Positions 1 to 5,416 of a stretch of 21,744 bases of DNA are shown piece by piece (positions within the stretch are counted from its first letter, which is position 1; each line of letters opens with the position of its first letter). The position numbers and the translations under genes are program-made. This DNA comes from CAMLFJ01 sp040902305. Its GTDB lineage: Bacteria; Methylomirabilota; Methylomirabilia; Rokubacteriales; CSP1-6. The stretch covers positions 1 to 21,744 of the forward strand of contig JBBDXN010000101.1 of NCBI GenBank assembly GCA_040902305.1. Reading direction: 5' to 3'. The notes beneath the pieces were generated by a model, which saw only the letters and a program-made list of their open reading frames with translations, did not search any database and was not told the origin of the DNA.

Positions 1-301
1 GCAGCTTCAGCTCGCTCACGATGTCCGTGTTCTTGATCTTGGCCGCCTCGTCCACCGTGCGACCCTTGAGCCACTCGGTGGCCAGGCTCGACGAGGCGAT
101 GGCGCTGCCGCAGCCGAACGTCTTGAACTTGGCGTCCTCGATGACGCCGGTCTCGACGTTGACCTTGATCTGCAGCTTCATCACGTCGCCGCACTCGGGC
201 GCACCCACCAGGCCCGTCCCCACTCCCGGAGTGTCCTTGGTGAAGGACCCTACGTTGCGCGGGTTGTTGTAGTGGTCGACCACCTTATCGCTGTAGGCCA
301 T
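1..301 (-). CDS. iscU: IscU-type Fe-S cluster scaffold, partial
   Basis: Scaffold on which [2Fe-2S] clusters are assembled from sulfur delivered by a cysteine desulfurase. The first 100 residues are visible; the 3' end, including the third conserved cysteine and the chaperone-binding LPPVK region, lies beyond the left edge. Visible hallmarks are the N-terminal YSDKVVDHYNNPRNVG, the first cluster cysteine with its neighbouring aspartate in GAPECGDVMKLQI, and the second cysteine in KFKTFGCGSAIASSS. The ATG at 301 is preceded by an AGGAGG ribosome binding site at about 311-317. It follows iscS by 32 bp on the same strand and is the third gene of an iscR-iscS-iscU operon. Recognition is secure; only completeness is unknown. 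Confidence 0.95.
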   Translation of the reverse strand, partial: MAYSDKVVDHYNNPRNVGSFTKDTPGVGTGLVGAPECGDVMKLQIKVNVETGVIEDAKFKTFGCGSAIASSSLATEWLKGRTVDEAAKIKNTDIVSELKL

Positions 302-333
302 GTCCGCACATCCTCCTGACGCCGGGGGCGTCG

Positions 334-1560
334 CTATTCCGCCTTCCAGTGGATCGTCTTCAAGTCCACGCCTTCCTTCGCGAGCTCGTAGAGCGGCGAC
401 ATCTCCCGTAGCCGCTGCACGACCTCGACCGTCTTGCGCGCCACAAAGTCGACCTCCTCCTCGGTCGTGAACCGATGCAGGCCGAACCGGATCGAGGAGT
501 GAGCCAGCTCGGAGTCGACCCCCAGCGCCGAGATCACGTAGGAAGGCTCGAGGGTGGCCGAGGTGCAGGCCGAGCCCGAGGCCAGGGCCGCTTCCTTGTT
601 GAGCCCCATCAGCACCGACTCGCCCTCCACGTACGCGAAGGAGATGTTCAGGTTGTGAGGCAGGCGCCGCTCGGGATGCCCGTTCACGTAAGCCTCGTCC
701 ACCTTGGCGAGGATCTGCTCCTGGAGCCGGTCCCGGAGCGCGGCCAGCCGCCCGGCCTCGTCGGCCATCACGTCGCGAGAGATCTCCGCCGCCTTGCCGA
801 AGCCTACCACCAGCGGCACCGGCACCGTGCCCGAGCGCATGCCCCGCTCGTGACCGCCGCCGTCCACCATGGGGGCGATGCGCACGCGCGGGTTCTTCCG
901 CCGCACGTAGAGCGCGCCCACTCCCTTCGGCCCGTACAGCATGTGGGCGCTGGCCGACAGCAGGTCCACGCCCATGGCCTCGACGTCCACCGGGACCTTG
1001 CCCACCGCCTGGGTGGCGTCGGTGTGGAAGATGATCCCCTTCTCCTTGGCCAGCCTGCCCAGCTCGGCCACCGGCTGGATCGTCCCGATCTCGTTGTTGG
1101 CGAACATGATCGAGATCAGGATGGTCTTGTCGGTCAGCGCGGCCCGGACCGCCTCCACGTCCACCAGGCCGTCACGGCCCACCGGTACGTAGGTCACCTC
1201 GACGCCCTGCCGCTCCAGCCGCTTGCAGACGTCCAGGGTGGCCCGCTGCTCGATCGTGGTGGTGACGATGTGGTTGCCCTTCTCCCGGTACATCTCGACC
1301 ACGCCCTTGAGCGCCAGGTTGATCGCCTCGGTGCCGCCGGAGGTGAAGATGACCTCCTTCGGGTCACGGGCGCCGATCAGCTTGGCGATCTGCTCCCGCG
1401 CCACGTCCACCCCGCCTTCGGCCTCCCAGCCGAACGGATGGTTGCGGCTCGCCGGGTGGCCAAACTTCTCCGTGAAGTACGGGATCATCGTCTCGAGCAC
1501 CCGCGGATCCACCGGGGTCGTGGACTGGCTGTCCATGAAGATCGGGAGCTTCAACGCCAT
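334..1560 (-). CDS. iscS: IscS-like cysteine desulfurase lacking the PLP lysine
   Basis: Fold-type I aminotransferase-like protein of 408 aa, collinear with IscS over its full length. Conserved features seen: SGGTE (T77), NNEIG (N155), DATQ (D181, Q184), RSGT (T244), and the sulfur-accepting cysteine C332 in SGSACTSATLEPSYV. Two cofactor residues are changed: the lysine that forms the Schiff base with PLP, normally SGHK or SAHK before YGPKG, is M207 (codon ATG at 940-942), and the histidine that stacks on the PLP ring, normally TEHK, is Q105 (codon CAG at 1246-1248). The gene is otherwise intact, with no frameshift. It is preceded by a GAGGAGAG-like ribosome binding site and lies between the Rrf2 regulator and iscU. 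By family knowledge, an IscS without this lysine should not catalyse normal desulfuration; Archaeoglobus fulgidus IscS is a remembered precedent for lysine loss. It may be a scaffold partner of IscU or bind PLP without a covalent link. Confidence 0.93.
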   Translation of the reverse strand: MALKLPIFMDSQSTTPVDPRVLETMIPYFTEKFGHPASRNHPFGWEAEGGVDVAREQIAKLIGARDPKEVIFTSGGTEAINLALKGVVEMYREKGNHIVTTTIEQRATLDVCKRLERQGVEVTYVPVGRDGLVDVEAVRAALTDKTILISIMFANNEIGTIQPVAELGRLAKEKGIIFHTDATQAVGKVPVDVEAMGVDLLSASAHMLYGPKGVGALYVRRKNPRVRIAPMVDGGGHERGMRSGTVPVPLVVGFGKAAEISRDVMADEAGRLAALRDRLQEQILAKVDEAYVNGHPERRLPHNLNISFAYVEGESVLMGLNKEAALASGSACTSATLEPSYVISALGVDSELAHSSIRFGLHRFTTEEEVDFVARKTVEVVQRLREMSPLYELAKEGVDLKTIHWKAE

Positions 1561-1579
1561 GCCGTCTCTCTCCTCGCGC

Positions 1580-2020
1580 CTAGTGAATGACCGCCAGGGG
1601 CGTGACCGGGATGGTGGACTCCGCCCCCAGCTCCGCGAGCGTCATGCTGTCCAGTACGTGGCTGATGCTGGCCTGGATCTTCTGCACGGGCCGGCGCAGG
1701 TTGCAGCGGGCGAACTGCGGGCAATCGTCATGCTCGGTCATGCAGCTCACCACGCTGATCGGACCTTCGAGCGCGCGCACGACCTGACCGACCGTGATCT
1801 CCGCCGGGTTCCGGGTCAGCACGTACCCGCCCTTGGGCCCGTTGTGACTGGCGATCAGCTTCTTCTTCGCCAGGCGCTGGAGGATCTTGGCCAGCCGCTC
1901 GGGCGGGATGTGAAACTCCTCCGCGATCCGCTTCGCGCTCACCGCTCCCTCGTCGCCATGCGAGGCGATGAAGTGCACGGCCATGAGCCCGTAGTCCGCC
2001 CGCTTCGTGAATCGCAGCAA
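1580..2020 (-). CDS. iscR: Rrf2-family Fe-S regulator, IscR-like
   Basis: Winged-helix transcription factor of 146 aa that probably senses Fe-S status and controls the isc genes. Residues 1-80 hold the Rrf2 DNA-binding domain (start MLRFTKRADYGLMAVHFIA, wing GPKGGYVLTR at about 61-70). A cysteine triad C93, C100 and C106 (C-x6-C-x5-C) matches the IscR [2Fe-2S] ligand cluster, with one more residue in the first interval than in E. coli IscR. The start is TTG at 2018-2020, chosen because the Rrf2 N-terminus begins there and an AGGGAGGGG ribosome binding site lies just upstream; no in-frame ATG fits. It is the first gene of iscR-iscS-iscU, 19 bp before iscS. Two tandem dyads in its promoter suggest autoregulation. 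Confidence 0.92.
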   Translation of the reverse strand: MLRFTKRADYGLMAVHFIASHGDEGAVSAKRIAEEFHIPPERLAKILQRLAKKKLIASHNGPKGGYVLTRNPAEITVGQVVRALEGPISVVSCMTEHDDCPQFARCNLRRPVQKIQASISHVLDSMTLAELGAESTIPVTPLAVIH

Positions 2021-2066
2021 CCCGGCCCCTCCCTGTTTGCTCCTTCGTTCTACCCCGCGTCTATCT

Positions 2067-2099
2067 CCGACCCTGAGGGTCGGCGACCCCTACAGTCGG
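2067..2099 (-). promoter_or_regulatory. Two tandem IscR/Rrf2-type operator dyads
   Basis: Read on the minus strand, 2099-2083 is CCGACTGTAGGGGTCGC and 2083-2067 is CCGACCCTCAGGGTCGG. Both have the form CCGAC-N7-GTCG, they share one base and are spaced 16 nt apart. The second is a perfect palindrome of 7-bp arms around a 3-nt centre. The CCGAC-N7-GTC core matches the type 1 IscR site (YYGACT-RWWW-YAGTCRR) in half-sites and in length. They lie over the transcription start just downstream of the -10, a position suited to repression. Confidence 0.6.
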
Positions 2100-2128
2100 A
2101 GTCTGCCAGCCAGCCAGGGCCCTGTCAA
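2100..2128 (-). promoter_or_regulatory. Sigma-70-like promoter of iscRSU
   Basis: A perfect TTGACA -35 (2123-2128) is followed by a 17-nt spacer and a weak -10, CAGACT (2100-2105, 3 of 6 matches). A weak -10 fits a regulated promoter. The predicted start, near 2093, lies inside the upstream dyad, giving a leader of about 70 nt before iscR. Confidence 0.55.
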
Positions 2129-2177
2129 GGCGTATATCCGATTCTGGCTGTTGGGGCGTGGCCTTAGAGCGGTATGA

Positions 2178-2191
2178 CCGGGGGTGCCCGG
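2178..2191 (-). terminator. Weak hairpin after the GalT-like gene
   Basis: CCGGG and CCCGG pair around a 4-nt loop immediately after the stop codon of the GalT-like gene. There is no U-tract, so it may only stabilise the transcript end. It is the only candidate separating that gene from the iscR promoter. Confidence 0.3.
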
Positions 2192-2192
2192 C

Positions 2193-3176
2193 CTACAGCC
2201 AGACGTCCCTGAACTGCTTGGCGGCGTCCTCGGGGGGGGTTTCATTCACGTGGATGCCTCCGACCCCGTTGACCCGGTCGGGCGTGGTGCAGATCTCGAT
2301 ATGCCAGTGGTAGTCGTCGGCGATGGTCGACCACTCACCGGGCAAGATCTTGGCGGCCAGATTGGGAGCGGTGTAGAGCGTCATCTCGAACGGCGGGTCC
2401 CCCAGCTTGCCGGTGAGGGTTCGAAAGAGCCCGCCCAGGATGTCGGCCAGGTCCGTCACCACGTCACCCGACAGCGAGCTCTCGTAGAGGCAGTTGTGCT
2501 GGCGCGGCAGGATCCAGGTCTCGAACGGCGACCGGGCCGCGTAGGGAGACAGGGCCAGGAAGTGATCGGTGAGCCGCACCACCCGATCACCCGCGGCGAT
2601 CTCCTGGCGGATCATGTCGCAGTACACGCAGCGCCGCTTGTACTCGTAGTGCTCGCGGCACTCGCGCAGCTTCCGCCGCACGTCGTCGAAGATGATCGGG
2701 ATCGCGGTGAGCCGCGAGTACGGATGCGTGATCCGCGAGCCCGGCGCGCGGTGGCGCCGGGTCACCAGGATGTCGCGGATGCTCGGATCGCGCTTGAGAT
2801 CACGGATTCGCTCGCCGTACATCCACAGCACCTGCTCCCACTGCCCGACGCCCAGGGTGGCGGCGGTGTCGTCGTGGCTCGGGCTCTCGACGATCAGCTC
2901 GGTGGCGCCGCGCGGCGAGATACGATCGTAGAGCCCCACCCCTTCCCGCAGCAGCTCCTGCTCGATGCGGAAGTAGGGATCGGCTTCCGGAATGACCCGA
3001 ACCGACCAGCCGGGCCCGTTGGGCGTCGAGTCTTCCTTGCGGTAGGCAAAGATCTCGCGCGGGGTACGCGACTCGTTGCCGGGGCAGAACGGGCACCCGG
3101 AGACGGCGGGGGGCTTGGAGCCCGGGCGCACGAGGACCCATCGCCCTCTCGTCGGATCCTTGCGGAGCTCGCTCAT
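2193..3176 (-). CDS. GalT-like nucleotidyltransferase (HIT superfamily) with altered active site
   Basis: A 327-aa homolog of galactose-1-phosphate uridylyltransferase. It starts MSELRKDPTRGRWVLV, has the zinc-type CPFCPGNE motif (C28, C31), the mid-protein RRCVYCDMIRQE and FETWILPRQH, and the C-terminal YHWHIEI (H290, H292) with NETPPEDAA, in the usual order. The catalytic segment, normally HxHxQ with the second His as nucleophile, reads HPYSR at 151-155: the nucleophile is Y153 (codon TAC at 2718-2720) and the glutamine is R155. True uridylyl transfer through a covalent His-UMP is therefore doubtful. No other galactose gene is nearby. The open frame continues upstream, but homology begins at the ATG at 3176, which lies 9 nt from a strong -10 box. 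Substrate unknown; it could be a related phosphorylase or a non-catalytic homolog. Confidence 0.85.
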   Translation of the reverse strand: MSELRKDPTRGRWVLVRPGSKPPAVSGCPFCPGNESRTPREIFAYRKEDSTPNGPGWSVRVIPEADPYFRIEQELLREGVGLYDRISPRGATELIVESPSHDDTAATLGVGQWEQVLWMYGERIRDLKRDPSIRDILVTRRHRAPGSRITHPYSRLTAIPIIFDDVRRKLRECREHYEYKRRCVYCDMIRQEIAAGDRVVRLTDHFLALSPYAARSPFETWILPRQHNCLYESSLSGDVVTDLADILGGLFRTLTGKLGDPPFEMTLYTAPNLAAKILPGEWSTIADDYHWHIEICTTPDRVNGVGGIHVNETPPEDAAKQFRDVWL

Positions 3177-3185
3177 GACTCGGCC

Positions 3186-3214
3186 ACCATAGGAAATGCC
3201 CTCTGGTAAGTCAA
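3186..3214 (-). promoter_or_regulatory. Promoter of the GalT-like gene
   Basis: TTGACT (3209-3214), a 17-nt spacer and TATGGT (3186-3191). The start ATG (3174-3176) is only 9 nt beyond the -10, so the expected leader is about 2 nt, and no ribosome binding site is present. This supports the ATG at 3176 as the start rather than any upstream codon. Confidence 0.65.
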
Positions 3215-3234
3215 GGTCGGCCGAGGCGCGCGAT

Positions 3235-3256
3235 GCCGGCGCGGACCCTCGCCGGC
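3235..3256 (-). terminator. GC-rich hairpin after the pilin gene
   Basis: GCCGGCG (3235-3241) pairs with CGCCGGC (3250-3256) around an 8-nt loop, 11 nt beyond the pilin stop codon. It has no U-tract, so intrinsic termination is uncertain. Confidence 0.35.
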
Positions 3257-3267
3257 GGCGCGGGGCA

Positions 3268-3657
3268 CTACGGATAGGTGACGCTGGTGCCGTCGCCGGC
3301 GGAGGTGATCGTATAGGTGCCGGCCGAGACGTTCGGGGAATAGGTGTACGCGCTCCACCCGCCCGGCGCGGCGGGAACCGTCCCCACGAACGGGCCCACG
3401 CGCAGCCCCTGCGAGTTGGTGGCGATCGTGGTGAGCTGCCCGAGCGTCGTCGGGATGCTGCCCATGTGGGCTCCGTAGACGCCCACCGCCGCGGCCAGGA
3501 CCCTGGAATCGGCCTGCGCCTTGGCGATGCGGCCACGAGCCTGGACGTTTACGTACAGCGGAATCGCGATGGTGGAGAGGACGCCGATCACGGCGACGAC
3601 GACCATCAGCTCGACGAGCGTGAAGCCTCGCTCGGCCCTCCGGAATCTGCGGGTCAT
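3268..3657 (-). CDS. Type IV pilin-like / pseudopilin protein
   Basis: A 129-aa prepilin. The N-terminus MTRRFRRAERG is a short positively charged leader, followed by the prepilin peptidase site G|FTLVELMVVVAVIGVLSTIAIPLYVNVQ, with the conserved Phe at +1 and Glu at +5 and one hydrophobic helix of about 22 residues. After the helix comes a short globular region rich in Gly, Ala, Ser and Thr, typical of small pilins or type II secretion pseudopilins. The ATG at 3657 was chosen over upstream codons because GGAGAGGGG lies just before it. The protein would be inserted in the inner membrane, cleaved and methylated by PilD, then assembled. No other pilus gene is in the window. A sigma-54 site lies upstream, as is common for pilA. 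Major versus minor pilin cannot be told. Confidence 0.88.
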   Translation of the reverse strand: MTRRFRRAERGFTLVELMVVVAVIGVLSTIAIPLYVNVQARGRIAKAQADSRVLAAAVGVYGAHMGSIPTTLGQLTTIATNSQGLRVGPFVGTVPAAPGGWSAYTYSPNVSAGTYTITSAGDGTSVTYP

Positions 3658-3697
3658 GATCGTCCCCTCTCCGCCAACTCGGCGACTGCTGCAGTAT

Positions 3698-3713
3698 AGC
3701 AAGAGCGGGGCCA
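3698..3713 (-). promoter_or_regulatory. Sigma-54 -24/-12 promoter of the pilin gene
   Basis: On the minus strand, 3713-3698 reads TGGCCCCGCTCTTGCT. It matches TGGCAC-N5-TTGCW at the GG and GC pairs with the required 10-nt separation and at TTGCT. The predicted start is about 30 nt before the pilin ATG. An overlapping TATACT has no -35 partner, so sigma-54 is the better reading. In other bacteria pilA is driven by sigma-54 with the activator PilR. Confidence 0.6.
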
Positions 3714-3734
3714 GCCGCGGGCGGGGTCTATCTG

Positions 3735-3746
3735 CTTGAATTCAAG
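3735..3746. repeat. 12-bp perfect palindrome in a divergent promoter region
   Basis: CTTGAATTCAAG is a perfect palindrome between the divergent pilin and glutaredoxin genes, 22 bp upstream of the pilin -24 box. The half-site TTCAAG recurs at 3782-3787. It could be an operator, but no regulator can be assigned. Confidence 0.4.
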
Positions 3747-3804
3747 GCGATCGATCCAGGTCCGCCTGACACAGGGAGTCATTCAAGTTGACTGAAACCG
3801 GCGG

Positions 3805-3810
3805 TACAAT
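3805..3810 (+). promoter_or_regulatory. -10 element for a leaderless selenoprotein glutaredoxin mRNA
   Basis: TACAAT ends exactly 7 nt before the ATG at 3818, so transcription should start at or next to the start codon. No Shine-Dalgarno sequence is present. The -35 region is poor (TTCAAG at 3782-3787 with a 17-nt spacer). Confidence 0.5.
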
Positions 3811-3817
3811 CAGGGCC

Positions 3818-4063
3818 ATGAGCGACCAACGGCCGAACGTCCGAGTCTTTTCCTCCCCTACCTGAGGGCCCTGCAAGGCGGCGAAAGAGTTTCTTTCGTC
3901 TCAGGGTGTGGCGTTCGAGGACATCAACGTCCTGGCGGACGCGGAGGCACGGGAAGAGCTGATCAAGCTGAGCGGCGGGATGAGCATCCCGGTGATCCTG
4001 GTCGGAGACCAGGTGGTCCGCGGCTTCAACAAGCCGCTGCTCAAGAACCTGCTGGGGATCTAG
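3818..4063 (+). CDS. Selenocysteine-containing glutaredoxin-like protein (in-frame UGA)
   Basis: An 81-residue thioredoxin-fold protein whose codon 16 is TGA (3863-3865). Reading it as selenocysteine gives VRVFSSPT-U-GPCKAAKEFL, so the UGA falls exactly on the first cysteine of the CxxC redox motif (U16-G-P-C19). Downstream, the frame is intact to TAG: alpha-1 helix, FEDINV strand, the cis-proline motif SIPVILV and a C-terminal GFNKPLLKNLL, matching NrdH/YruB-type glutaredoxins of about 75-85 aa. A 7-bp stem with a GUU loop (3882-3898) lies where a bacterial SECIS should be. A selD gene that itself contains UGA is 11 kb away. Expected role: thiol-disulfide or selenylsulfide reduction in the cytoplasm; partner unknown. 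The gene converges on the TPR gene with 6 bp between stops. A pseudogene is unlikely because the only lesion is at the catalytic position. Confidence 0.9.
3882..3898 (+). promoter_or_regulatory. Candidate bacterial SECIS element of the glutaredoxin gene
   Basis: CGAAAGA and TCTTTCG form a perfect 7-bp stem closed by the loop GTT. The stem begins 17 nt after the UGA and its loop is 24-26 nt after it. Loop G and U are the bases usually conserved for SelB contact. An outer CCCTG/CAGGG pair (3868-3872 and 3902-3906) can extend the structure. It is inside the coding region, as bacterial SECIS elements are. Confidence 0.75.
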
Positions 4064-4069
4064 CCGGCG

Positions 4070-5416
4070 CTAGTTGCCCTGCTGCTGCCTGAGCTTGCGC
4101 AGGTGCAGGCGGGCCACGTCCACCCAGTCCTTCTCGGAGGGCACGCCGGAGGCCACCCCGATGTAGCGCTCCCAGAGCACGATCGCCTCCTTCGCGTCGA
4201 CCTTCTCGTACACGAGGGCCAGGTTGTAGAGCGCGCCGGTGTTCTTCGCGTCCGCGTCCACCACCTTCCGGTACTCCTCGATCGCTTCCTTGTAGAGACC
4301 CTTCTCCTCGTACACCTCCGCGAGCCCCATCCGAGCGTCGAGGTACCCGGAGTCGAGCTCGATCGCCTTCTTGTAGGCGTTGACGGACTCGTAGTAGAGC
4401 CCCTTCTCGGCGTAGTAGATCTTCCCGAGGCTGACGTGGACCTTGGCGTTCATCGGGTTGTGCTCGATGGCCCGCCGGTACGCCGCGACCGCCGGATCCA
4501 CCTCGCCCTTCGCGGCGAGCGCGTCGCCCAGGCCGACGTGCGCCTCCGCGAAGAACGGCCGCAGGTCGATGGCCTTGGCGTACGCCTTGATCGCCTCCTC
4601 GAAGAGGCGGCGCGGGGCGGTGAGGTAGAGATCGCCCAGGGCCTTGTAAGGCTCGGCGTAGGTGGGGTCGAGCTGGGCGGAGGCCCGGAACTGCGCGGCC
4701 GCCTTCCAGCGGTTGCCCAGGTTCTGATGAACCGCCCCGAGCGCATACTGGGCGGCCACGAACTGCGGATCCGCCTCGATGGCGCGGCTCAGCAGCTCTA
4801 CCGCGGCTTCACTGCCGTCCTGCGTCGCGCGGTACGCGGCCTGACGGCCGCGGACGTACATCTCGTAGGCGCGCGGCAGCCCGGTCGGGGCGGCCCACTT
4901 CTGCGCGCGGGCCAGCTCCACGTCGCTCGCCGGCACCTTCAGCGCTTTCAGGTAGGCGGAGGGAAGCGGCCGCAGCCGGTCCAGGAGCTGGCCGTCCATG
5001 ATCGCGACGGTGTCGAGCGTCCCGCGCTCGATCTTCTCTCCGCGCAGCTCCACGAAACGGGGCTGGAGGATCAGGTCGGTGCCGGTCCGCTTCACCTCCC
5101 CGAACAGCGCCACGTCGGCGCCCAGCCGCTTGGCCGCGGCCAGGGTGGCGGTCTCGTCCCATGCTTCCGGCTGCGGAAGCTGCTTGAGGCGGTCGCGGTC
5201 GAGCTGCACCAGACCGGGCACGTGCACGAGTGACAGCATGAGCGACTGGGCGACGCCCTCCCCGATCCACTGCTCCTCCCGGGCGAGGTCCACGGTGGCA
5301 AAGGGCAGGATGAGCACGTGGCGCGGCTTGGGCGCGGCCTCGGCGCCCGCGGCGGCGATCAACGCGAGAAGCAGTCCGGTGACGGCGGTCCGGTTAGCTC
5401 GGATCAGCGCTCTCAT
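4070..5416 (-). CDS. Exported TPR-repeat protein of the moxR/VWA operon
   Basis: 448 aa. Residues 1-27 form a signal peptide (RANR, then a hydrophobic AVTGLLLALIAAAG core, then AEA before a probable cleavage site). Residues 30-150 resemble the FlgO/TolB-N-type domain that opens HVLILPFATVDLAREEQWIGEGVAQSLMLSL and includes RLGADVALFGEV. About six tetratricopeptide repeats follow from residue 185 to 435, with repeating patterns such as AEAHVGLGDALAAKGEVDPAVAAYRRAIEHNP. It is the last gene of the operon, overlapping the upstream VWA gene by 23 bp, which suggests translational coupling. TPR proteins accompany BatA/BatB proteins in many moxR-bat loci, so a periplasmic scaffold role for the VWA complex is inferred. 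The exact function is unknown. Confidence 0.85.
   Translation of the reverse strand: MRALIRANRTAVTGLLLALIAAAGAEAAPKPRHVLILPFATVDLAREEQWIGEGVAQSLMLSLVHVPGLVQLDRDRLKQLPQPEAWDETATLAAAKRLGADVALFGEVKRTGTDLILQPRFVELRGEKIERGTLDTVAIMDGQLLDRLRPLPSAYLKALKVPASDVELARAQKWAAPTGLPRAYEMYVRGRQAAYRATQDGSEAAVELLSRAIEADPQFVAAQYALGAVHQNLGNRWKAAAQFRASAQLDPTYAEPYKALGDLYLTAPRRLFEEAIKAYAKAIDLRPFFAEAHVGLGDALAAKGEVDPAVAAYRRAIEHNPMNAKVHVSLGKIYYAEKGLYYESVNAYKKAIELDSGYLDARMGLAEVYEEKGLYKEAIEEYRKVVDADAKNTGALYNLALVYEKVDAKEAIVLWERYIGVASGVPSEKDWVDVARLHLRKLRQQQGN

Noticed and set aside
475..1590. Long plus-strand open frame opposite iscS
   Set aside because: It mirrors iscS in another frame, is rich in Arg, Gly and His as is usual for antisense frames in GC-rich DNA, and has no recognisable domain.
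3177..3536. Extended N-terminus of the GalT-like protein
   Set aside because: The extension is antisense-like Arg/Pro/Ser-rich sequence overlapping the pilin gene in another frame; a promoter with TTGACT and TATGGT lies just before the ATG at 3176.
3691..3697. TATACT as a sigma-70 -10 for the pilin gene
   Set aside because: No -35 match at 16-18 nt, whereas the overlapping sigma-54 site fits both boxes and spacing.
3788..3793. TTGACT as the -35 of the glutaredoxin gene
   Set aside because: It is only 11 nt from the TACAAT box, too close for a sigma-70 promoter.
3818..4063. Reading the UGA-interrupted glutaredoxin as a pseudogene
   Set aside because: The single stop is exactly at the first active-site Cys, the frame is intact on both sides, a SECIS-like stem follows, and selD is present in the window.
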